This document shows positions 1 through 5,316 of a stretch of 7,669 bases of DNA, in pieces. The notes beneath the pieces are model-generated. The model was given only the letters and a program-made list of their open reading frames with translations. It was not told where the DNA came from and made no database searches. Location of the stretch: the NCBI GenBank assembly GCA_902766875.1, contig CACXFI010000115.1, positions 1 to 7,669 on the forward strand, given 5' to 3'. The position numbers and the translations under genes are program-made. Within the stretch, counting starts at the first letter, position 1. Every line of letters begins with the position of its first letter. Origin of the DNA: an uncultured Erysipelotrichaceae bacterium. Lineage in GTDB: Bacteria; Bacillota_I; Bacilli_A; RF39; UBA660.

Positions 1-713
1 GGAAGTGGTGGTGTTCCACTTCTATAGTTAGTACTACTTTTACCACCATGAATTATTGGTTCTATTTCTAAATTTTTATTTTTTATAAGTAAACCTATTC
101 CTTTTAATCCATATATTTTATGTGCAGAAATACTAGCTAAATCGATATTATCAAAATTTATATTTATTTTACCTATAGCTTGAGTACAATCGACATGATA
201 GTAACATTTAGGGTATTCTTTTAATATGTTTCCTATTTCTTCTATAGGTTGTTTTATACCTAATTCACTATCTACAGCACTAATACTTACTAGTAATGTA
301 TCATCTCTTAATAATTGTTTTAAATTATCTATATCTATTAAACCATCATCATTTATTTTAACATAATCTATTTCATATCCTTGTTTACTTAAATATTTTA
401 GTGGTTCTATAATACTAGAATGTTCTAGATAAGTAGTTATTATATGTTTACCTCTATTATTATATTTATTACATACTCCTTTAATAGCAAGATTATTTGA
501 TTCAGATGAACCACTAGTATATATAATTTCTTTATCTTTTAATTTTAATATTTTGTGTATCATCTTAGTAGAATAATCTTCTAATTCTTTAGATTTTATT
601 CCTAATTTATGTAATGAATTACTATTACCAGGATACTCTAAGCATACTTTTTCATATGTATTTAAAACTCTTTTATCTACTGGTGTAGTAGCAGAATAAT
701 CTAAATATATCAT
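1..713 (-). CDS. Cysteine desulfurase, NifS/IscS-like (class V aminotransferase fold), partial at the window edge
   Basis: The frame starts at ATG 713-711 (MIYLDYSATTPV) and runs open to base 3, giving 237 residues of a protein usually about 380-400 long. The C-terminal part is outside the window. This PLP enzyme removes sulfur from L-cysteine as an enzyme persulfide and passes it to Fe-S cluster assembly or tRNA thiolation in the cytoplasm. Visible family marks are the N-terminal YLDYSATTP, the cofactor loop TSGSSESNN (66-74), His98 in LEHSSIIEP, Asp175 and Gln178 in HVDCTQAIGK (PLP ring contacts), the PLP-binding Lys199 in SAHKIYG, and RSGT near residue 231. The catalytic cysteine loop is not visible, so the loop length that separates NifS/IscS from SufS types cannot be checked; the overall pattern favours NifS/IscS. 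A Shine-Dalgarno AGGTG lies at 727-723. The gene follows asnB by 60 nt, behind a terminator, and so is probably transcribed separately. The in vivo acceptor is unknown. Confidence 0.93.
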   Translation of the reverse strand, partial: MIYLDYSATTPVDKRVLNTYEKVCLEYPGNSNSLHKLGIKSKELEDYSTKMIHKILKLKDKEIIYTSGSSESNNLAIKGVCNKYNNRGKHIITTYLEHSSIIEPLKYLSKQGYEIDYVKINDDGLIDIDNLKQLLRDDTLLVSISAVDSELGIKQPIEEIGNILKEYPKCYYHVDCTQAIGKININFDNIDLASISAHKIYGLKGIGLLIKNKNLEIEPIIHGGKSSTNYRSGTPPL

Positions 714-722
714 AATATCACA

Positions 723-745
723 CACCTAACATAATTATTTTAACA
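723..745 (-). promoter_or_regulatory. Candidate extended -10 promoter and ribosome binding site of the cysteine desulfurase gene
   Basis: On the minus strand a TGT-TAAAAT sequence (745-737) resembles an extended -10 box and is followed by AGGTG (727-723) nine bases before the ATG. The matching -35 position (765-760, TTTTCT) is poor. A second -10-like TATAAT sits at 760-755 but has no good -35 either, because that position falls inside the asnB terminator. The case for a promoter here rests mainly on the terminator just upstream, which would otherwise leave the gene unexpressed. Confidence 0.35.
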
Positions 746-766
746 CATAATTAAATTATAGAAAAG

Positions 767-793
767 AAAAAAACTATCCTAATTTAGATAGTT
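767..793 (-). terminator. Intrinsic terminator of asnB, overlapping its stop codon
   Basis: On the minus strand AACTATC (793-787) pairs with GATAGTT (778-772) around an 8-nt loop, and the 3' arm runs into a seven-T tract (773-767). The TAG stop codon (776-774) is inside the 3' arm, so the last codons of asnB also encode the terminator. The stem has 7 bp and is AT-rich, but the T-run and its position make the call good. Confidence 0.75.
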
Positions 794-2606
794 CTCCATT
801 ATTTATGAAATATACTTGATACCATTTTAGGAAGCTATAGATAGCCCATACTTTTCTATAGTTATCTCTTACTTTATTTTTATGATCTTCTAATAGTTTT
901 ATTATATAGTCATGATTAAATAATTCATGAGCTATTTCCATATTAAATGTTTCTTTAATATCATTATATAAGTCTTCATCTCTTATCCAATCTCTAATAG
1001 GTACAGGGAATCCTAATTTCTTTTTCTTATATGATTCATTTGGAATACTTCTTTTAGCTGCTTCTCTTAGGCTTGCTTTTGTTTGGCCATCTCTTATTTT
1101 ATAATTAAATGGTAAGCTAGATGATACTTTAAATACTTCTATATCGGTAAAAGGTACTCTACTTTCTAGAGAGAAAGCCATAGTCATTTTATCTACTATA
1201 TTAAAGATATTATTAGTTAGCCAATATTTTATATCTATAACTAACATTTTATTTAATTTATTATAGTCTTTATATTCTTCATAAGTATCTTTTAAGATAT
1301 CTTTGTTTTTGATATAGGTATCAAAATTTAAGACATAAGGTATTTCATCATCATAGAAATTTCTATTTATACTTATATATGATTCTTCTAAAGATAATCC
1401 TCTTCTAATTAAATAATTAGTATATTTATTTTTAGGTAGATGTTTACAGATACTTGCTATAAACCTTCTTATAGGTAGTGGTAATTTAGTATAGATATTA
1501 TCATCATAACTATTATATCCTCCAAAGAATTCATCAGCACCTTCTCCTGATAATACTACTTTTAAGTTTTTGCTAGCTAATTTAGATAAAAAGTATACAG
1601 CTACGGAACTAGCATCTGTTACTGGTTCATCTAAATAGTAATAAACATAAGGTAGAGCCTTTATATAATCTTCTTTACTTATTTTATCAGATAAATTTTT
1701 AATACCTAATCTTTCTGCTAAATCTTTGGCATAATCTATTTCATTATATCTTTCTATATCATAACCTACTGTAAATGTTTTATCCGGTTTAGATAAAGAT
1801 ACTAAGTATGATGAGTCTATTCCACTAGATAAGAATGAACCTACTTCTACATCGCTAACTAGATGGTGTTTAACACTATCTTTCATAACATTTTCTATTT
1901 CATCTACCATGGTTTCATATGATTTATCAGTACTATTAAATTCTAGTTTAAAATATCTTTCTATTTTTATATCATTAGTTTTTACATCTACTGTCATATA
2001 ATTACCTGCAGGTAATCTATATACTCCTTTAAAGAAGGTTTCTTCTGTTGGAGTAAAACTAAATGTTAAGTATGCTCCTAATAGATCTTTATTTAATTCT
2101 TTATTAAATTTTGGATATTCTAAGAAGGCTTTTATTTCTGATGAGAATAATATTACTTCATCATCTTTATAATAATATAATGGTTTTTGCCCAAAGTGAT
2201 CTCTTGCTATAAATAGTTCTTCTTTATTTTTATCATATAGGATAAAAGCAAACATTCCTCTTAATTTATTTAAGATATCTTTACCCCATTTTTCATAACC
2301 ATGGACTATTACTTCGGTATCAGTATTGGTTTTAAATTTATATTCTGATAATTCTTCTTTTATTTCTTTATAATTATATATTTCTCCATTATAGACTATA
2401 ACTATACTTTTATCTTCGTTATAGATAGGTTGATTACCTGTATCAGTAATATCTATTATAGATAGTCTTTTATGCCCTAATGATACATATTCTGAATTAA
2501 ATGTGCCTTCGGCATCAGGACCTCTATGATTTAATCTTTTATTCATATTTTTAATAATATCTAATTTATCTTTTTTCTTACTTACTATTCCATTAATTCC
2601 ACACAT
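774..2606 (-). CDS. asnB: Asparagine synthetase (glutamine-hydrolysing), AsnB
   Basis: A 610-residue cytoplasmic enzyme that makes asparagine from aspartate, glutamine and ATP. The N-terminal class II glutamine amidotransferase domain (about residues 1-190) begins MCGINGIV; Cys2 becomes the N-terminal nucleophile after removal of Met. It also shows HRGPDAEG, HKRLSIID, YNGEIYNY and ARDHFGQKPLYY. The synthetase domain carries the PP-loop SSGIDSS (260-266), which binds ATP pyrophosphate, and SGEGADEFFGGY from residue 353. The length is normal and nothing is broken. The ATG at 2606 is fixed by the need for Met-Cys and by AAGGTGG (2620-2614) seven bases upstream. The gene has its own promoter just upstream and a terminator over its stop, so it looks monocistronic. 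The predicted 5' leader is only about 15 nt, so no T-box or other leader regulation is possible from that start. Other AsnB-like amidotransferases exist in amino-sugar or peptide pathways, but no such neighbours are seen here. Confidence 0.97.
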   Translation of the reverse strand: MCGINGIVSKKKDKLDIIKNMNKRLNHRGPDAEGTFNSEYVSLGHKRLSIIDITDTGNQPIYNEDKSIVIVYNGEIYNYKEIKEELSEYKFKTNTDTEVIVHGYEKWGKDILNKLRGMFAFILYDKNKEELFIARDHFGQKPLYYYKDDEVILFSSEIKAFLEYPKFNKELNKDLLGAYLTFSFTPTEETFFKGVYRLPAGNYMTVDVKTNDIKIERYFKLEFNSTDKSYETMVDEIENVMKDSVKHHLVSDVEVGSFLSSGIDSSYLVSLSKPDKTFTVGYDIERYNEIDYAKDLAERLGIKNLSDKISKEDYIKALPYVYYYLDEPVTDASSVAVYFLSKLASKNLKVVLSGEGADEFFGGYNSYDDNIYTKLPLPIRRFIASICKHLPKNKYTNYLIRRGLSLEESYISINRNFYDDEIPYVLNFDTYIKNKDILKDTYEEYKDYNKLNKMLVIDIKYWLTNNIFNIVDKMTMAFSLESRVPFTDIEVFKVSSSLPFNYKIRDGQTKASLREAAKRSIPNESYKKKKLGFPVPIRDWIRDEDLYNDIKETFNMEIAHELFNHDYIIKLLEDHKNKVRDNYRKVWAIYSFLKWYQVYFINNGELSKLG

Positions 2607-2627
2607 ATATTTACCACCTTTATATTT

Positions 2628-2656
2628 AGTATACCATTATATGGATAAATTATCAA
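2628..2656 (-). promoter_or_regulatory. Sigma-A type promoter of asnB
   Basis: On the minus strand TTGATA (2656-2651) and TATACT (2633-2628) are separated by exactly 17 bp, and TGG directly before the -10 gives an extended -10. Transcription would start near 2621, leaving a leader of about 15 nt that holds the Shine-Dalgarno AAGGTGG. The -35 lies only 3 bases past the T-run of the htpG terminator. Confidence 0.8.
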
Positions 2657-2659
2657 AGG

Positions 2660-2695
2660 AAAAAAGTATTAACTATATTATAGTTAACACTTTTT
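2660..2695 (-). terminator. Intrinsic terminator of htpG
   Basis: A 16-bp stem with a 3-nt loop: arm 2695-2680 pairs with arm 2676-2661, including one G-U wobble on the minus-strand RNA. On the minus strand it ends in six Ts (2665-2660). It begins 8 bases after the htpG stop codon. Because the left arm begins with a run of A, the element could also stop plus-strand transcription, although no plus-strand gene is seen here. Confidence 0.85.
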
Positions 2696-2703
2696 ATGTA
2701 TAT

Positions 2704-4587
2704 TTATTCAGATAACATATTACATACTAAATTGCTTATTTCTGTTGGATTATCTAGAGGTAATCCTTCTATTAATTTAGCTTGAGCATAAAGTACTTTG
2801 GTATAATCTTTTAATTTATCTTTATCACTATTATATAATCTTTTTAGTTTGTTGGCGATAGGATGGTCTTCATTTACTTCCATTATTAATTTAGCTTGTA
2901 CTGTTTGATCATTTGGCATAGCATTGATTACTTTTTGCATTTCTATAGAAATGTCTCCTTCACTAATTAAGCATACAGGATGATTTTTAAGCTTATTAGT
3001 AAATCTAATAGCTTCTACTTTATTATTTAGAGATTCTTTCATTAGAGATAGCATTTCTTTATATTTTTCATTTACTTTATTAATTTGTTCTTTTTCTTCT
3101 TCGGAAGATAAATCTAATTTTGAATCACTAACATTTGTTAATTTTTTATCATTGTAAGTAGTTAATACTTGCATTACAAATTCATCTACATAATCAGTTA
3201 AATATAGTATTTCATAACCTTTATCTTTTACTTGTTCTACTTGTGGTAACATATCTATTTTATCTACTGATTCTCCACTAGCATAATAGATGCTATCTTG
3301 ATTTTCTTTCATACGACTAACATACTCTGATAATGTTACTAATTTCTTTTCAGTAGATGAATAAAACATTAATAAATCTTTTAGTTCATCTTTATGCATA
3401 CCAAAATTATCATAAACTCCAAATTTTAATTGTCTTCCAAAGGTTTCAAAAATACTTACATATTTTTCTCTATCGTTTTTAAGTAAATTTTCTAATTCTT
3501 TTTTTATTTTTCCTTCTATTGATTTGGCTATTACTCTTAATTGAGCATCTTGTTGTAATATTTCTCTTGATATATTTAAAGATATATCTTGACTATCTAC
3601 TAGTCCTTTTACGAAACTATAATAATCTGGTAGTAAGTCTGAACATTTATCCATTATAAGTACTCCATTAGAATATAGGTTTAATCCTTTTTCATATTCT
3701 TTTGTATAAAAATCATATGGAGTATGACTAGGTATAAATAATAAGGCGTTATAGCTGCATTTTCCTTCTACATTAGTATGGATAATATCTGCTGGTTTAT
3801 CATAATCAAAGAATTTTTCTGTATAGAAATTATTATAATCTTCTTCTTTTATTTCACTCTTATTCTTTTTCCATAGAGGTATCATAGTATTTATAGTTTC
3901 TATTTCTTTAACACTTTCATATTCACTATCGCTACCTTCTTTTAAGTGGTTATGAGTAACTTCCATTTTTATTGGATATGTTATATAATCAGAATATTTT
4001 TTTATTAATCCTTGAATTTTATAATCTTCTAAGTATTCAGAATATTTTTCGTTATCATCATCTTCTTTTATAGTTAGAGTTATAGTTGTACCATAACTAT
4101 CTCTTTTAGATTTAGTTATTTCATATCCTTCTACTCCAGTTGATACCCACTTATAGGCTTCATCAGAATTATAAGCTTTACTTACTACTTCTACTTTACT
4201 ACTTACCATGAAGGCTGAATAGAATCCTACTCCAAATTGCCCAATAATATCAATATCTTTTTTATGTTCGTTGGCTTCTTTAAAAGCAAGTGACCCAGAT
4301 TTGGCAATAGTACCTAAGTTAGTCTCTAATTCTTCTTTAGTCATACCACAACCATTATCACTAATAGTTAATGTTTTTTTATCTTTATCAATACTAATAT
4401 CTATAGATAAATCATCTCTATCAACGCTCATCTTACTATCTGTTAAAGACATATAATATAATTTATCTATAGCATCACTACTATTAGATATTAATTCTCT
4501 TAAGAATATATCTTTATTGGTATAAATTGAATTTACCATTAAATCTAATAATTTTTTTGATTCTGCTTTAAATTGTTTTGTTGCCAT
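2704..4587 (-). CDS. htpG: Molecular chaperone HtpG (bacterial Hsp90)
   Basis: A 627-residue, full-length cytosolic Hsp90: an ATP-dependent dimeric chaperone that remodels client proteins, often with DnaK. The N-terminal GHKL ATPase domain shows Glu31 (water-activating) and Asn35 in LRELISNSSDAIDKL, Asp77 in SDNGCGMT (adenine contact), GTIAKSG (92-98, lid), and the glycine-rich GQFGVGFYS (116-124). The middle domain holds Arg341 in SLNISREILQQD, the arginine that reaches the ATP gamma-phosphate. The C-terminal dimerisation domain is present (MQKVINAMPND, HPIANKLKRL) and, as in bacteria, lacks a MEEVD tail. The ATG at 4587 is preceded by AGAAGATGAT, a moderate Shine-Dalgarno. The gene stands alone between its own promoter and terminator. 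A CIRCE-like inverted repeat on that promoter suggests heat-shock control by HrcA, unlike Bacillus subtilis, where htpG belongs to neither the HrcA nor the CtsR regulon. Confidence 0.98.
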   Translation of the reverse strand: MATKQFKAESKKLLDLMVNSIYTNKDIFLRELISNSSDAIDKLYYMSLTDSKMSVDRDDLSIDISIDKDKKTLTISDNGCGMTKEELETNLGTIAKSGSLAFKEANEHKKDIDIIGQFGVGFYSAFMVSSKVEVVSKAYNSDEAYKWVSTGVEGYEITKSKRDSYGTTITLTIKEDDDNEKYSEYLEDYKIQGLIKKYSDYITYPIKMEVTHNHLKEGSDSEYESVKEIETINTMIPLWKKNKSEIKEEDYNNFYTEKFFDYDKPADIIHTNVEGKCSYNALLFIPSHTPYDFYTKEYEKGLNLYSNGVLIMDKCSDLLPDYYSFVKGLVDSQDISLNISREILQQDAQLRVIAKSIEGKIKKELENLLKNDREKYVSIFETFGRQLKFGVYDNFGMHKDELKDLLMFYSSTEKKLVTLSEYVSRMKENQDSIYYASGESVDKIDMLPQVEQVKDKGYEILYLTDYVDEFVMQVLTTYNDKKLTNVSDSKLDLSSEEEKEQINKVNEKYKEMLSLMKESLNNKVEAIRFTNKLKNHPVCLISEGDISIEMQKVINAMPNDQTVQAKLIMEVNEDHPIANKLKRLYNSDKDKLKDYTKVLYAQAKLIEGLPLDNPTEISNLVCNMLSE

Positions 4588-4617
4588 TTATTAATCATCT
4601 TCTTTCTTACAATTAAA

Positions 4618-4646
4618 AGTCTATCACTTATTTTAGCAATTGTCAA
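4618..4646 (-). promoter_or_regulatory. Sigma-A type promoter of htpG
   Basis: On the minus strand TTGACA (4646-4641, perfect -35) and TAGACT (4623-4618) are spaced by 17 bp, and TGA before the -10 makes an extended -10. The start of transcription would be near 4611, giving a leader of about 24 nt. The -35 sits in the centre of the inverted repeat at 4628-4664, so a protein bound there should block RNA polymerase. Confidence 0.85.
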
Positions 4647-4664
4647 TTATAATTGCTAAAATAA
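4628..4664. promoter_or_regulatory. CIRCE-like operator (probable HrcA binding site) at htpG
   Basis: Two perfectly complementary 14-nt arms (4628-4641 and 4651-4664) flank a 9-nt spacer. The inner nine bases of each arm read TTAGCAATT and AATTGCTAA. The established CIRCE consensus is TTAGCACTC-N9-GAGTGCTAA, so this site matches the exact spacer length and 7 of 9 bases per arm; only the first and third bases of the inner CTC/GAG differ. It spans the -35 box of the htpG promoter, where a repressor site is expected. Its position after the separate yoeB terminator, and the lack of a T-run, argue that it is not simply a terminator. HrcA itself is not encoded in this window, so the regulator is inferred. 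Confidence 0.72.
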
Positions 4665-4670
4665 TATATA

Positions 4671-4699
4671 AAAAATAAGTAATATTATTATTACTTATT
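4671..4699 (-). terminator. Intrinsic terminator of yefM-yoeB, overlapping the yoeB stop codon
   Basis: An 11-bp perfect stem (4699-4689 with 4684-4674) with a 4-nt loop, followed on the minus strand by a T-rich tract (4675-4671 and beyond). The yoeB TAA stop (4700-4698) overlaps the outer end of the 5' arm. The stem is AT-rich and so of moderate strength. It separates the toxin operon from the htpG promoter. Confidence 0.7.
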
Positions 4700-4976
4700 A
4701 TTTCTCATAGTGGGTCCACATTCTTATTATATGTATTTCTCTTTTCTTTTCATCTATCTCATACACTATTCTATGTTGTCTATTAATTCTTCTTGAATAT
4801 AATCCAGTTAAATCTCCTAATAATTTTTCATACGAAGGAGGATAGCAAAAAGGATCATTGATCATTAATACTAGAATATCTTTACATTTTTTATCTATTC
4901 CTGCTCCTTTTAATTTTTCTTTATCCTTAACTGCTTGTTTAGAAAATTTTATTATATATTTATTACCATTCTTCAT
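4698..4976 (-). CDS. yoeB: Type II toxin YoeB/Txe family mRNA interferase
   Basis: A 92-residue ribosome-dependent endoribonuclease of the RelE fold, which cuts mRNA in the ribosomal A site when not held by its antitoxin. The family block SRRINRQHRIVYEI (61-74) is clear. By alignment with E. coli YoeB, Glu50 (in YEKLLGDLTG), Arg69, His89 and Tyr90 match Glu46, Arg65, His83 and Tyr84, so the catalytic set looks intact. The C-terminus reads THYEK, where E. coli ends YHY. I chose ATG 4976, which has AGGAG at 4991-4987 ten bases upstream. A TTG at 4985 would add three residues but lies one base from that Shine-Dalgarno. The gene overlaps the 3' end of yefM by 14 nt, so translation is probably coupled and the antitoxin is made first. 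An internal terminator ends the operon. Confidence 0.92.
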   Translation of the reverse strand: MKNGNKYIIKFSKQAVKDKEKLKGAGIDKKCKDILVLMINDPFCYPPSYEKLLGDLTGLYSRRINRQHRIVYEIDEKKREIHIIRMWTHYEK

Positions 4977-5220
4977 TAGGATCAAACTCCTCAGCTTCAG
5001 ACCAATTTTGAGTTTTCTTTATTGTGGTTATATCATCTACTAAGCCAGGAATACTAGATAAGTATAAAGTTTCTTCAATATTCTTCCATTCATCTTCAGA
5101 AATTAAGACTGCATTACCTCCTCTATTATTTACAATAGTAATAGGGTTAAATCCAACATTAACATCTGCTACTAATTGAAATAGATTTTGTCTTGCATTA
5201 GTTATATTAATGGTACTCAT
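4963..5220 (-). CDS. yefM: Antitoxin of the Phd/YefM family
   Basis: An 85-residue antitoxin that binds and neutralises YoeB and, as the complex, represses its own operon. The N-terminal DNA-binding and dimerisation part starts MSTINITNARQNLFQLV and continues PITIVNNRGGNAVLISEDEW, both typical of the YefM/Phd fold. The segment NIEETLYLSSIPG matches the ETAYLL.SP region of E. coli YefM. The C-terminal tail is acidic and probably disordered until it wraps round the toxin (WSEAEEFDPNEEW). The ATG at 5220 is preceded by AGAGGTG (5232-5226) at good spacing. The gene is first in a two-gene operon with yoeB and has a strong promoter with an inverted repeat between the boxes. Both genes are intact. 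Confidence 0.93.
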   Translation of the reverse strand: MSTINITNARQNLFQLVADVNVGFNPITIVNNRGGNAVLISEDEWKNIEETLYLSSIPGLVDDITTIKKTQNWSEAEEFDPNEEW

Positions 5221-5237
5221 CTTTTCACCTCTCTTAA

Positions 5238-5266
5238 ATTATAACGTACTTTTTTACGTACGTCAA
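5238..5266 (-). promoter_or_regulatory. Sigma-A type promoter of the yefM-yoeB operon
   Basis: On the minus strand TTGACG (5266-5261), a 17-bp spacer and a perfect TATAAT (5243-5238). Transcription would start near 5231, just before the Shine-Dalgarno AGAGGTG. This and the htpG promoter are the two closest to consensus in the window, which fits an operon kept in check by its own product. Confidence 0.88.
5244..5263. promoter_or_regulatory. Probable autoregulatory operator in the yefM promoter spacer
   Basis: On the minus strand ACGTAC (5263-5258) and GTACGT (5249-5244) form an inverted repeat around eight bases ending in six As. The same bases also hold GTACGT twice, 12 bp apart, about one helical turn. 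The repeat fills the gap between -35 and -10, where bound YefM or YefM-YoeB would exclude polymerase. E. coli YefM also binds short palindromes with a GTAC core. The role is inferred from position and family. Confidence 0.6.
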
Positions 5267-5316
5267 GTATTTATCTTTCTTTTTTATTATATGTTATAAT
5301 TTATTTTTTATAATTA

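Noticed and set aside
1801..1830. SSGIDSS in AsnB in place of the commoner SGGxDS PP-loop
   Set aside because: The second serine in place of glycine is a common variant of the AsnB PP-loop, and the essential Ser-Gly-x-Asp-Ser pattern is kept.
2607..2703. T-box or other riboswitch upstream of asnB
   Set aside because: The 97-base gap is fully used by the htpG terminator, the asnB promoter and the Shine-Dalgarno; no room remains for a T-box and no T-box sequence is seen.
4271..4456. Plus-strand open frame of 61 codons inside htpG
   Set aside because: It is a shadow of the highly conserved htpG N-terminal domain, with hydrophobic low-complexity translation and no ribosome binding site of note.
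4977..4985. TTG start giving yoeB three more residues
   Set aside because: The AGGAG site is only one base from this TTG but ten bases from the ATG at 4976, so the ATG is the better start.
4858..5043. Plus-strand open frame of 61 codons across yoeB and yefM
   Set aside because: It lies antisense to two recognised genes and shows no family resemblance; AT-rich complement strands often stay open by chance.
5291..5316. Hairpin with TTATAA arms after recD2 as a terminator
   Set aside because: The arms are only 6 bp, all A/T and self-complementary, and on the minus strand the following bases are A-rich, not T-rich.
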